DNA from: Ephemerocybe angulata
Taxonomy: Eukaryota; Basidiomycota; Agaricomycetes; Agaricales; Psathyrellaceae
Direction of reading: 5' to 3'
Assembly: GCA_013368325.1 (NCBI GenBank)
Contig: JAACJK010000114.1
Coordinates: 62,001-126,000 of the forward strand
Length of the DNA: 64,000 bases
Shown: piece by piece, positions 32,640 to 44,279 of the stretch
How positions within the stretch are numbered: position 1 is the first letter of the stretch
How the letters are laid out: each line of letters begins with the position of its first letter
The notes under the pieces: model-generated
The model's database searches: none
The model's input: the letters and a program-made list of their open reading frames with translations, nothing else
What the model was told of the DNA's origin: nothing
Program-made: the position numbers and the translations under genes

Positions 32640-34958
32640 CTATAGAAGTGAATGGAAGGATAATTGCAGGGGAAGAGGGGGAGAGAAGCAGAGGTGAGTA
32701 AGAGAAGGAATGCGAGAGAAGACGGGGTAGGATATGGAAGGAGGCATGTTGATGCTGGGAAGGAATAAGCGCATGCGTCGAGAAGCGCTCGTCATGTTTG
32801 GTCTTGCGTGACGCCGGTCGGCCGAGGTCGGCGCTGCGGGTGCTTTGCATCGATCATCTGACATCGATTCGCCGTGCTTGTCCCTTACCACCACCACCAC
32901 GCATGAGCGTGGCCTCCCTCCTCTCCCTCTCTGTACCTTCCCACTCTGTATGAGTTTCTGCGAGGACTTTTAGCGCAGGTCGCATTGGTGGACCTGGTCT
33001 TGGGCTGGAACGGAAGCGGGACGTTGTGGTGGACCAGAGCAGTCTGGCTCGCCTGGGGAGCGGAGGGGCGAATCGATTGACACGTGTGATGTCAAGGGGC
33101 ACGTACGGTCGTTCACTCGTTTGTTCGTACGCCCGTTTAGCTTCGACACCACCTCTATCTATATGCCTCTTTCCCTCCCGTCCTCCACTCTTCGATAGGT
33201 CCTCTGGATACCTTTGACCTGTTCGGGTCCTCGATCGGCTTCCCGCTGACCGGTATGATGCCATGTGTCCATTCGAGCAGTCTAGTTCTGAATAGGCGTT
33301 GGGTTTACGGCGGAGAGGATTTGGGGAGCGGATATCCCGGTTGTTTAGTGCATTGCTTCTCTGCATGACTTCTTCAATCGGTCGGTTCCTCTTCCGGTCT
33401 GTCGCCACCGACCCCGCATCCCTCCTGTAGAACATTGGTAGAACAAATCTCCCCCACCTTTAGTTATCGAGTCATGGTCAGCAGGCCGGGCGACTCGAGG
33501 CAGGCCCTGCAGGGAAGACTCAGATCACTCGCGACCATAGCCCTTGGCTCATGTTCGGGGTCGTATGTATAGTCTTTCCCTTGGGGTCTGACTCTCTTAC
33601 CTCCGGTCATTGATCGTACCTTCGATACTCTCCCCACCTCTGCTATCGACCCTCAATCTCCGCCATCCCTCTGCGCATCCACTTCCACCCCTCGCGTCCT
33701 CCTTGTCCAGAACTTTGAATTCGGGAGATAGCGCCGCCGAGAGATCGATATCGTCGGCCTACATTCTCTCTTGTACCATGCAGAGCGGGTTCGCTCCCGG
33801 TTCCATGCGGCAAGTGATAGCTCGACTGTAATGATCCTCTCCGTGTGCCCAATCACCCTTGTTCGTTCGATTCTGAGGCATTCTGGTCCCCCCTCTTGAG
33901 TCCTCTATTTTTGTGCTTCGTGCTTCATAGCACACTCCAATCACTGCCTTCCGTTCTTTCTCTATCTCTCGACCCCCACCCCACGAAAGACCGACAGGCT
34001 GAGTGAGCGATATGAGGCAGACTCACAACTCAGAATCAGATCGCTCGCCCGCGATCGCGGCCTCTTGGCTCTCGTTCGGGGTGGTAGGGTCTCTGGTCTG
34101 GGTTGAATCGCTGCCTCCTTGAACTTACTACGTATGGGGCCGTATACTGAGTGCCTTCTGCGCCTCACCTTCTATCTCTCTCGTACTCCTTGCCTAGAAC
34201 GTCGAAACCGCGGATCATAGCACTTGCCGAGTGGGCTCTTTTCTGCCCATGGAATGACTCTTGTATCGTACGGAGCGGTTTTATTGCCGTTGCTGTGCGG
34301 TAAGTGACGTTACGTGGGGAATTGTCCTACTCCGCATGCGCGCATTCCACTGGCCCTTCCCCCTTTCCGCTTATCACTATCGACTTCGCACCCTCCCTTC
34401 TCCATCTCATCTCGCTCGCTGAGAGCTTCGAACTCACGTCGGGTGAATGCGCTGTCAAGTGGACGATGCTCTCGTTTGATTTTTCTGTCGCCTGTATTGT
34501 GTTGAATGGGATTTACGCCTTCGGGTTCTGTGCGGAAGCTGATGTTGCTGAACGGTCGATTTCTACTCCGCGTGCCTGTTTACCATCGCTCGGTTCTGGT
34601 TCCACTGCCCTTTTCCTTGATACTGTGATACATGCTGAGCCAAGCTGAGACTTCAGTTATTTCTTTCTTTATTCATTCATCCCTTTTCTTTTCTTTGTGG
34701 TACAGTACTCGCGGCCGATCGTCCCAGTTGACGAGGTGTAACAAACGCTGACTCGGATAGTGCAAACGGCGTCTGGGAGGCACACCGTTCGGCATTGCTG
34801 CCCACCTTTTTCCTGCTCCCCTCTGCTCCGCTCGTCCTGCGCTGCCTGTATACCTCGAGCCCTCTTCAACGCGATTCCCAGCGCAAGATCGTGGCACCCC
34901 ATGCTTGAGCCTGATAGGCGGCGAGACGTGCACAGCCGTGGACTGGACCTATGATATA
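32640..34958 (+). repeat. Composite repeat unit, nearly complete (M1-M6)
   Basis: The order is clear here: ALDH upstream sequence (32,640-32,800), M1 (32,805-32,910), M2 (about 33,280-33,360), M3 (33,490-33,570), M4 (33,728-33,820), M5 (33,830-33,900), M3 (34,010-34,090), M4 (34,217-34,310), a diverged M4 (34,440-34,560), and M6 from about 34,900. M6 is interrupted at 34,967 by a KDZ-type element and continues at 38,154. Frames inside are shadows; no gene is seen. Confidence 0.7.
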
Positions 34959-35456
34959 GACTCCTTCAAAAGACCGACGAGTTTCGATTAATCCAACCCT
35001 TGTAAATCAACACTTTTCCGATTAAACCTTTCGATTAATCCGGCGTGGTTAATCAACATCGCGACTGGTTCTGCGCCCCAACCCTCGCGACTCGAGACGT
35101 TTAATCGAACCGATTCGAACGTTTCAACGGCAGGTGAATGATTAATCACGAATTAACCGCAAACCAACAGACATCGGGATCACATAGGATTAAACGTCCG
35201 ATTAATAGCCATAGCAATCAAACAACTCGGCCATTCGTTTAAAAAATAAATACAGTCATATTCAACTAAATAATGAAGGATCATTCAGAAAGATTAATCG
35301 ACATTGTACGGGAGTTCGAGCATAGGGAAAGGGAGATTAAACGACACGGAAAGACAGAGAACAAAGCAGGAACTGGAAGAAGACCATGACGATACGTCTG
35401 TAATCTTTACTCTATCTAATCATATACCTTTCTGAGACTGCCACAGACATCACCCT

Positions 35457-37086
35457 GGAGAACGAACTCATCCACGCCCGCAACACTTACTATCAGCACA
35501 AAATCCAGTTCCACGCACTCTGCGAGCTGCATCAGAGCAAGGTTTCGCGATGGAACAAGGAGTCACGCGCGTTCAAGAAGAAAGGAAAGGAAGTTCAATC
35601 CGTTTACCGACACTCACAACGAAAAGGTATGTATCCCTCCGAGCATTTTGGCAAAAACAAGTACATGACCTCGACCGTAGTCCCATCTCAGAAGACCATC
35701 CTCGAGGCGATGCTCCACCCACTCAAGTCCCCATCCGTCAATGGCCCCAATACGTCTAAGGAGGCCGGCTTTGTCAGCGAAGGGATCTCCATCCAGATAG
35801 AACAGTGAGTCGACGGCACCATTCAAGTACCATTGGCCGCGCGTTGATTCAATCTCATAGGCTGGAGTTGGCGTCGAAAGTTGCTTCGGGTCTGGAGGAA
35901 GAGGTCAAGAGAGACAGCGAAAAGCTTCGCAAGCGCCTCAATGCGTGGAGGACATCACAGCGGGACATGTCCCCGAAGGTGAGCATTGATGTCTTGAGTC
36001 AAGCCACGCATGATCTGCCAGTGTCGGAGGAGAGGCTATTCCTCCCCTCCGACTATGATGTCACAAAGCGTCAAGATCTTGATCTTGATCGCCTCGCCAG
36101 CGTGGAGTCGCATCTCCGAGAAGGTGTCGCCTTCGACACTATCAACGCACTTCAGCAATGTGTGAAGGCAGTTGACGCCCTCCTCATCGACAAGCGGACG
36201 CACTCGCGCGGTCAAGATCAGAACACTCGCGCCAACGCTGCGATCATGCACGCGACAGCGAAGCGCACCCAGTGGATCGACCTCTACAACGCCAACCGTG
36301 CCGCCATGATTGGACTTGGCCTTCCACAGAACGCGCGCAGCTTCCCGCCCCTCACTCTCAAGGACACGGAGCGCCAGGCGACGACGGTCAAGAGAGTGCT
36401 TGGGGCATCACGGCGCGTTGACGGGAGCTTGTGGGCGATGCATCCATCGTCGACTGGGCAATCGGGAAGGGCGGGAGCACGGGCTTCGAAAAAGGGTACG
36501 CTTATTCACTTGATCCCCGGATGTCCGAGATACTCATATTATGCTTCCATGTCGTCAGGTAAAGAGTCGACGTCGGATGCCGACCCATCCAAGACACTCA
36601 CGAGGGCGGTATGTATTGAGGATGGTTGGATTTGGCGCCTTGGGGCTATTGGAAACCTGACAGAAAGGGAGATACGCGAGTGGGAGGAGGAAGGTATGTC
36701 ACGGGTTTGAGTGCTCTCTCCCACTTTGCTCATGCAATGCAGGTGATCGTGTACATTGGTTTCGCGCAGAGGCGGAGATGGAACGATGGAGGGAGCAATG
36801 GGAGATCAAGCTGTCGGAGTTCCTCCGCTGCTCCCGATCATTTAAGACGATGTCGGACACGTGGGAACAGCTCGCCGAGTCACATCACCAGACGTCAATT
36901 GTCCATGAGGTCTACGCCCGGAAGAAGTCTTCGATGTACGTGACGATGAAGCAGCAAGTCGATACCGCATTTGCGAGGATTCAAGTTGACGAACCGACAA
37001 AGTATTGTCCTGGGGAGGACCTCGTTCAGTTCATCATTCGCCATCGACGAGAGGAAATTGGAGAGTTCCATCCGAGCCACCGGTGA
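35457..37086 (+). pseudogene. KDZ-type transposase, C-terminal fragment
   Basis: Four segments join in frame through GT-AG introns: 35,457-35,804, 35,861-36,495, 36,559-36,693 and 36,743-37,086. The reading is recognisable as the C-terminal part of fungal Kyakuja-Dileera-Zisupton transposases. Key segments are L-N-A-W-R-x2-Q near residue 145, T-Q-W-I-D-L-Y-N-A-N-R-A-A-M near 240, D-G-W-I-W-R-L-G, then W-F-R-A-E-A-E-M-E-R-W and W-E-I-K-x2-E-F. The zinc-binding CxC region and the RNase H-like catalytic core that precede this are missing; only about 480 bp of terminal repeat and spacer lie upstream. The remaining exons are undamaged, which suggests a fairly recent internal deletion or selection on the end. 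No initiating ATG is assigned. Confidence 0.75.
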
Positions 37087-37183
37087 GTGATCCGGAATTT
37101 ACTTCCTGTCATGACGCTGATAGCTCTTTTAAGCCCTCATCTACTTGACGTCATTGCCTTTGCGGAGGAAGGGAGTCCGATTA

Positions 37184-37772
37184 CAGTCGAACCCGCTATA
37201 AATCATACCGGTGAAAAGTCATAGTCGCCGAAAAGTCATACTTTTCTGGCTCCACCGGGTCGGTGGGTGCCAAATTTAAGCAATAAGTCATAAGTCGCCC
37301 AAAAGGCATAAGTCATGGGCCTGGGGAGGGGGAAAAGTCATAGGAACTAGGCTTATTTTGGGCAGATGCCCCTCAAATTTGACGAGGAAAGGGCGCCAAA
37401 TCAAACTTTCTTGACCAATTCACACATTATGTCTGAAAAAAACCTCCAAAAGGCCTCTAGAAGGACAAAACACATATGCCAAAGCAGGTTTGACCGCCGG
37501 ACATCAACAATTGATCCCGGTCCCTCCATGATCGTACCCTGGGTATTCCTTCTTCTAGGGGGTTTCCAGACCTAAAATTGAAGCTCAGAAGAGTATAATA
37601 CCCACAGCAACTTTCAATACTGTCGAAACCACGGTTGATACTTTCAGAGTGGTCGCAAAGCAGTGATGGGAAACAGTTACCCATTTTGGAGGGCCTGGCG
37701 AAAGTCATATCCTCTAAAAAGTCATACTTTCGGGCTTCCACGGAGGGGTATGACTTATAGCGGGTTCGACTG
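37184..37772. mobile_element. Tc1/pogo-like MITE nested in the KDZ element
   Basis: The 589-bp element begins CAGTCGAACCCGCTATAA and ends with the inverted counterpart, ending CGACTG. TA target duplications lie at 37,182-37,183 and 37,773-37,774. Several 'aagtcata' motifs repeat inside both ends. There is no coding capacity. Start sequence CAGT and TA target sites fit the Tc1-mariner/pogo/Fot superfamily. Confidence 0.85.
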
Positions 37773-38153
37773 TAATCGCTCGCCCGATTAATCACTGTCG
37801 TCCACGGTCAGCGTTTAAACTTTAAATCTTCACGTCCTTCTGAGCCCACCCACCCCTCTGTTTAATCATGTTGTATCACTTTGCGTGTGTTTAATTCGTT
37901 GTGGTTTATCGTATATGATGCACCTGTTTAATCAACTGAACGGATCCAATTGAGTGTGGGGAACGTAATTCGCAATTAATCATTCACATTGCCCTTGATT
38001 TATTCGATTAAACGTCTCAAGTCGCGAGGGGTTGGGGCGCGAAACCAGTCGCGATGTTGATTAACCACGCCGGATTAATCGAAAGGTTTAATCGGAAAAG
38101 TGTTGATTTACAAGGGTTCGATTAATCGAAACCTGTCGGGTTACAGACTCCTT

Positions 38154-38330
38154 TCCTATGAGGTCGCTAGCCGATGTCGGATGAGGTCCCCTTGATCTTT
38201 TCACGCTCAGGCAGCTTTTCACGCTCAGGCAGCATATCGCTGTACTTTACCCTGGAATGGCTCTTCGATTGCTCTTCGAACGCTCTTCTTCGTACTCTTA
38301 ATCCGGTTTCCCAGGCAGGACCGGCGTGTA
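38154..38330 (+). repeat. Composite repeat M6, continuation
   Basis: The tail of the M6 module resumes after the KDZ element ('cctatgagg', then 'ccttgatcttttcacgctc'). An 18-bp direct repeat ('ttttcacgctcaggcagc' twice) lies at about 38,199-38,234. The following 38,330-38,760 shows no gene. Confidence 0.55.
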
Positions 38331-38766
38331 TCATCGAGAATGGACACAAAAGGTGGTAAATAGCGCCTCGGTGTGTTGATCTTGCTGCGAACGTCCGTGA
38401 CACCTGGTTTGGCGGCGCTTCCGATTTGAATTTTGTGTGTGGTGTGTGCTCGCGTGGTGACTGAACGAGGTAGCCATGCTGTATATACACCGTGACGTAC
38501 TCGACTGCTATATATCCTTTATTTGTATGGCTTCAGACGCACAACGCCGTCAAAGAAGCTGATACCGTGAACGCGGGCCTCGGCCGCTAGGTTTATGTAA
38601 GGATGAAGAATGAGACTGATGCACATTGCATTACAAGTACCAACAGGTAGTACACAAGGCTCATTTTCACGTCGGCTACTTCAGGGGGAAAGTAGCGTCG
38701 TCTCCATTCTTAGTCCACTTCCTGTGGTTTAATTTATTGCCGTGGGCGTTAGCCTACCAAATTGAG

Positions 38767-39134
38767 TCAATCGTGATAAGACGCAGCAGTGTTCATAGGC
38801 GACAAACGTACAGCTTTTATGTCATAAAAGTGATCGCCGCAACACACGCAGTAGTATCTATCAGACCTGCGTTGAAGGCGGTCTTTGAGTTCGTTTACGA
38901 GGTCCCTAGTTGAGAGGTCGGCCAGCTCTTGTCGTGTTGTGAGTAGAACGTCTTCGAAAGCCCGGGTTGCGAGTTCGTCGATGTGTTCTCTCGCTTCGCG
39001 GGTATACTTGACGTGAAGGGGAGCGTTAGTAACGATGTGGCGTTTGAGAATATATGTATACATACATCGCTTTGAGCGTGTACCACAGAAAAGAAGGCAG
39101 TAAGGGGTATCAGGGCGATCAACGAGAGGCGCAT
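38767..39134 (-). CDS. Small secreted protein (2 exons, 102 aa)
   Basis: Exon 1 is 39,134-39,066 and exon 2 is 39,006-38,767. The 59-nt intron has GTATGT, a TACTAAC branch site and CAAG. Exon 1 encodes a clear signal peptide (M-R-L-S-L-I-A-L-I-P, cleavage after V-H-A at residue 20). The mature 80 residues are strongly charged and probably helical, with repeated T-R-D/T-R-A motifs, and end in a short Y-C-V-C-C-G cysteine cluster. An AGATATAAG element lies about 80 bp upstream. I know no family for it. Secretion is inferred from the signal peptide; function is unknown. Confidence 0.7.
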
Positions 39135-39299
39135 AATGGGATCTGGTGGACTTGGAGTTGGGGAACTGGGGACGGGGGTAGATATAGTCTTGCTGGCACT
39201 GGCGCCGTGTCTTATATCTATGTACGGAGCGCGAGTCGGAGGACGGGTACAATCGGTAGGATTCGATTTGTGACAAAAGGTCCATCATACACATCGTAA

Positions 39300-40890
39300 C
39301 ATTACCCGACGTTCTCGCCGACCTCTCCCATGGGCGTGATTTCGTATGTATATTTAGGGGGCGAACAGGATTTTGGGACCCTCCATTAGTAATTCATCAT
39401 CGTCGCTCTCCTTTTCGCTGACGGCTGGTAGGAGATTTGCTTGATTCCATTCCCACACATTGGGGGAGCCTCAAAATTTGTCAAAACATGGAGACTTTGC
39501 TGCTCCGCGACTGAATAATGCTGTCAATGTCGCAAGTTTGATTTCGCCTCTTGTTACTCAAATTACTGATGGATACGTGCTGGTGGGCTACGGCGATAGC
39601 TATGGCCACACGGCTTCGTCCACTGGAACATGCGGCTTCGAATGCAACATTCAAATATAAGGGCCATTATCATACACATTATCGACCCTGATGTTTTCTT
39701 TGTAATGCGGCTCCCATGCCACCCTGGTATTGCGCTATTACGCTGAAGCCGACACCTAATTAAACGACTACCAATAGCATAAACCGTCGACTTCTTTCCT
39801 CCGGTAGTCCGTAGAACACAGTTCTTGCCTCAGACCGTCAATTCCCCTCCTCCGGTAGTCGTGGGATGCACACCATGATACATGTGCTGGAACGCCGGAA
39901 TGTCTTAACGTGCGAGAGCCTTGCAACAGCCCTAATTTATTGACTGCTATATTTGTGAACGTCCGGCATGCACAGTCTCCGGCAATACTTGAAGTGTCGC
40001 TTCAGGTACTTAGTAAAGTGACTGGTGCGCAATGGGCCTGGCGCCCTCAAAGACAGCCTTTCAGCAACGCAGCAGTTCACATTGCATGTGCTGTTCGCAC
40101 AACACTGAATTATGCGCAGTGCTTAATAGTCGTGCTTTTGGGGTGGTGGAAGTTGCAATTCCTCGGGCAGAGATAACCACCGGTCGCATCATTTCTACGC
40201 GTGGGTTGAGGCAGTGACGCGATTTTGACGCATTGAGCTGAGCCGTGGGCTGGGACAATCTGAGGTCCCGAGATTGACGTAACCAAGCCGTCCCTGGCAT
40301 CGATGTTTGTTTAGTAAATTATAACGAAAAAAATGGCGTTTTAGGGAGTGCGGGTAGTATACTAAGTACTCGATTGGACTGTGCGAGAGTCGATGGGCTT
40401 CTCGTCATACATAATCTCCATAGCCATGTCGAGATCAATGAGGATACTGCCTCACGGTTACGACGTGACCAACAGAGCCAAAGAGACAGCGCGCGACTAC
40501 ACATCCAGCCAATTCATCAATCGCCCATGATAGACTTTCGAATTCCACCGACAGTGTAGTCGGGCCGTGTCAGTGGCATAGCAGTGCTCGCCGTCGTACA
40601 GGTGTAAGGCAGCATATTGTCTCGATCATCACGCCGGCCGTCCTCCATCCTCCGTCCCGCTTGGGTGTATGTCAGAGCCGGCCTAAATCCAGGCGTTCGA
40701 TACTTCCACACGGGTCACCCCGGCTGGAGAATGGCCACTTCGAAGAAAGGAACCCATGTAGAATGAGCCGTACATACACACAAGCAAATTTGAATCGCTC
40801 GATAAATACATATAAAGTACACATAACGATATTCATATTCACTCTCGCTTCCTTCACTCTGAGTCTCCAGCCCATATGCAATCCAAATTC
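39300..40890. other. Long intergenic stretch, no gene recognised
   Basis: Only short chance frames. A duplicated phrase ('ctccggtagtc' near 39,800 and 39,862) is the only structure noticed. Confidence 0.4.
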
Positions 40891-40898
40891 AACACGGG

Positions 40899-43800
40899 TT
40901 AAAGCTTCGAAGTCCCATTCGCTCCATTCGCTTTCCCCCCAAGCTCCTCAACACTCGGAATCGGAACCTTCAAACACCCCTCGAAAAAGTCCAAAGTCTC
41001 CTTCGAACTCGGCGGGTAGCGTCCCCCGAACTTCGGTTCCTCGCTATATCGAACGTCAGCATGAAAGCAAACGCAGATTGGGGGAAGAAAGGATAGAACC
41101 AACCTAAACGGTACCTCCAGAACACTCCTCGAATACACGAACTCCTCAAACGTGTATTTCAAAGGCTGCCTCCCATAGCCACTCTCCCCAACACCTCCGA
41201 ACGGTATCTCATCCACTGCAGTCAATACGAATTAGTACAAATACGCTCGCACCCAACCCCGAACGAACGAACGACAGCGGGACCGCAGAAATCCATGAAC
41301 GAATGTCCGCACGAAGGCCCAAACAGCACCAGAATGAACGCATGCACGAACACGCGCCTGAGCGAACACTCGATTGCGAACGAGCAAACAGATAAGCACA
41401 AAATGAGAGGTACGCACCCGAAAGCTGATTAAATGTATCATTAAACACAACATTCCCACTCATAGTCCCCGCCTTCACCTCCCTTTTCACACTCTCACTC
41501 TCGGTAAATGCATAGATCACAAGCGGGTGCTCGTGCGCCCTCACGTACTCCAACGCCGCAGCCACGGATGCGACGGGCACGATGGGGAGGATGGGTGCGA
41601 AGAGCTCGTCTTGGAGGAGGACGTCATCCGCGGCGGTGGCTTCGTCTGCATATCAATTAAGCTAGGAGTCAGCGTTAGGTCTGAGTCTTCGAGATAAACC
41701 AAACACACCGAGAACAACAACAGTAGGCTCCACCCCCCTCGCCCTCGCCCCCTCCTGCCCCTCGCTCCCATCCAAAACCCCACCCCCAATAACAACCCTC
41801 CCTTTCGTATCCCTCAACAACCCCTTAATCCTTGCGAAATGCGCCTCGGACACAATCCGTCCGTAGTCAAGCGAGTTCAGCGCTCCGTTGGGGAAGAACG
41901 ATTCGAGCGCCACGCGACATGCGGAGATGAATTGAGGGATGTAGGCGGGTTGGATGAGGACGTAATCTGGGGCGACGCAGATCTACGTATGAGATAGAGA
42001 ACGGGGTGTCAGTGTCATATGTTTGTGGGTGTCGAGATAGAATAAAGTCGAATAAAAGTGCAAAATGGAGAAGTGAAAGCAAGTACCCGAAACACGAAAC
42101 AAAGAACCGCGAATATCGCGCACCACAACGTCGCACTAAGGATCGAAGAGACAAGCGTGAAAGGATACTCTTCCATCCAAGCACACGGGCGAGGGCAATG
42201 CTTCTCGACCCCACTCGCAGCTTTGAATTGAACGTCCCCTTCGCTCGCCTCGTCGTCCGAGATGCGTCGTCGTCAGCTAGCATGGAAAGGCGAAGGAGTC
42301 TCGACACCAGCCCTAGATCAACGAAGCTCTCGCCCATGAGGCATGTCCAGGCGCCCGAACGCACGAAACCAAGAAGACCGACGAGCCCTTGCAAATGCGA
42401 ACGTGAAACCGAGGAAAAATGTATCATAGGAACCGAAAGCGAATTCAACACTCGAGCATCGAACATCAGCAAAGGCAAGAAGTATCAACGCCATTCCAAG
42501 ATCGAAGAAGCGTTCAAGTTCCCCAAGGGATATCCAGGCGCCCGGACGCACGCAACCAAAAGGGTCCGCCGACCGGGTACCGGGAGGTAACCCAGGGTCC
42601 AGCCCACCTCGTCGTTCCAGCACAGCGAAGCGCACGCCTCCATCAACGCGTTCCCGTCCAACGAACCAATCGCCACAGGTGTACCTCTGCATCCGCATCC
42701 ACACCTACAAGCCTCACCCGACGCGAAGAAGGTCCCTCCATGTCTAACATGAACACTCCACTCCGAACATAAACCCTCCCTCCAACCCGCTCCGAACTCG
42801 AACGAAAGAGGTCAGGACTACAGGCAGACAGTGAGAAAGGAAGGAAAGCAAGGTTAGGGGCCGTGCACTCAGCAGACCAGTTCCGCTACATCGAACGGTC
42901 CACGGTCGAACCAAGATCCTGTCCTCCCATCCCGCCATCCATCCACCCACCGCGTCGTCATCCACATCCCGCTCTCTCTCGAGTGGGTAAACACTCCTCG
43001 CCGCACCCCAACGAAACCGAACGCAACCACAACCGAAGTCCGAACGTAAACCAAAGAATAGAACGCAAGAACACCGCCCCAAAGCGAAACGAAACAAAAA
43101 GAAACCAAAAAACACGTACCTGCCCAGAGTTATTCACCTTCCCCCACATAACCCTGCGCGCCGCCACACGCAACTCCTCCTCCCCAAGGTTGGCGCCGTC
43201 GATGATAACGGGGCTCTTCCCGCCCAGCTCGAGGGTCATGGGCGTAAGGTGCTTCGCCGCCGCTGCGCTGATGATGCGGGCGACGCGGCCGTTGCCTGTG
43301 TAGAATATGTGGGCCCCTGCAGAAGAACGAGGAGGTGAGCGTCGTTGCTTGGTACTATGGTATACACGGACGGGGAGATATGGCGAAAAGAAGGAGTTGG
43401 GATGGAGTGGGCGGTAATGAGTAGGGAGATGTAGCGATAGAGGTGAAGGGGAAACGGTGGAGAGGCGGACAGATAGATGAATATATAAGTGAGGAGCGGA
43501 CGGGCACGTACATTTGAGCTCGAGGATCCTCGTAATCTCTGGAACACCACCAAGCGCGACGCGATACGCGGCAGGATCGAGGTATTTTGGTACGAGTTCG
43601 GCGAGGAGTTTCGAGAATGTCGGAACGACTTCGGAGGGCTTGATGAGCGCTGGGCAGCCGGCTGCGATGGCGCCGCAGAGGGGTTGAAAGGTGAGAATTA
43701 TTGGGTAGTTCCACGGGCTACGTTCATCCAGAACGCGTTAGCCACACAGCGTCGACGAGAGTAACGAAGAGAATGGAACGTACGAGATGATAAGAACGAC

Positions 43801-44181
43801 ACCCTTCGCCTTCTTCTCAACCCTCGCCTTCCACGCCTCCTGCCACCCCTCCAACTTCACGTCCTCCCCAATCTCCGCACCGCCGCCAACCCAGCTCTCG
43901 AGCTCCTTAGCCCCCTTCAACGCACGCCCAATGACTGCCCCAATCTCTGCCATGACGACCTCCTGCCGCGGCTTTCCCTCGTCGATCCAGAGGGAGTTGC
44001 ACAGGGCGTCGGCGTTTTCTTGGACGAGGCGGGCGAGTTGGAGGAGTTGGTGTTGGCGGTAGGGGAGGGAGAGGAGGGGGTATCCGGTAGAAGGAGAGGA
44101 CTTGGGGGAGGAGAGGGAGGAGAGGAAAGTGGATGTGAGGGAGGCGTGGATCTTGTTGATTTCGAAGAGAGGGGTCGACAT
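40899..44181 (-). CDS. Aldehyde dehydrogenase, class 3-like (7 exons, 519 aa)
   Basis: Exons: 44,181-43,784; 43,717-43,512; 43,316-43,120; 41,982-41,709; 41,645-41,418; 41,215-41,104; 41,043-40,899. All junctions are GT-AG and in phase. The product oxidises aldehydes with NAD(P)+. Visible motifs: P-W-N-Y-P near 135; K-P-S-E-V-V-P; W-A-H-I-F-Y-T-G; catalytic glutamate in L-E-L-G-G-K-S-P near 240; and catalytic cysteine in G-Q-I-C-V-A-P-D-Y near 269, split by the large intron. Later come E-L-F-A-P-I-L-P and P-F-G-G-V-G-E-S-G-Y-G. The length and the Q-I-C-V-A-P-D-Y form fit fatty aldehyde (ALDH3-type) enzymes. There is no hydrophobic C-terminal anchor, so a soluble enzyme is likely. Both ALDH pseudogenes in this window are partial copies of it. 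The gene has no visible lesion. Confidence 0.88.
41983..43119 (-). repeat. 1,137-nt ALDH intron filled with tandem sub-repeats
   Basis: The intron between exons 3 and 4 is about 17 times longer than the others of 60-66 nt (two are about 200 nt). It contains at least three copies of a roughly 190-bp sub-repeat (about 42,120, 42,295 and 42,485, tagged by 'gatcgaagaagc' variants). Related copies lie near 2,048, 23,325 and 31,260. The donor is GTACGT and the acceptor is CGTAG. Confidence 0.75.
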
Positions 44182-44279
44182 GTTGCTGTGGATCGTCGGA
44201 GGGGTCCTCGATCGATAGGCGTCTTTATATCCTCCACTGGTGCCCAATCGCCCGCGTCTTCTCTATCAATCAATCACCG

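Larger units (their letters stand above)
34967..38145 (+). mobile_element. KDZ-type DNA transposon, internally deleted
   Basis: The 3,179-bp element has about 150-bp terminal inverted repeats (34,967-35,115 and 37,995-38,145) and a perfect 8-bp target duplication GACTCCTT (34,959-34,966 and 38,146-38,153). The ends are rich in ATTAATCG and its complement, likely transposase-binding repeats. It encodes only the C-terminal part of a transposase, so it could not move without help. The target is M6 of the composite repeat; unoccupied M6 copies near 45,450, 57,520 and 61,905 confirm the insertion point. Confidence 0.88.

Noticed and set aside
33728..33820. M4 modules as true tRNA genes
   Set aside because: The A-box- and T-arm-like parts are present, but no acceptor stem or anticodon arm can be folded by eye. 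At most they are tRNA-derived.
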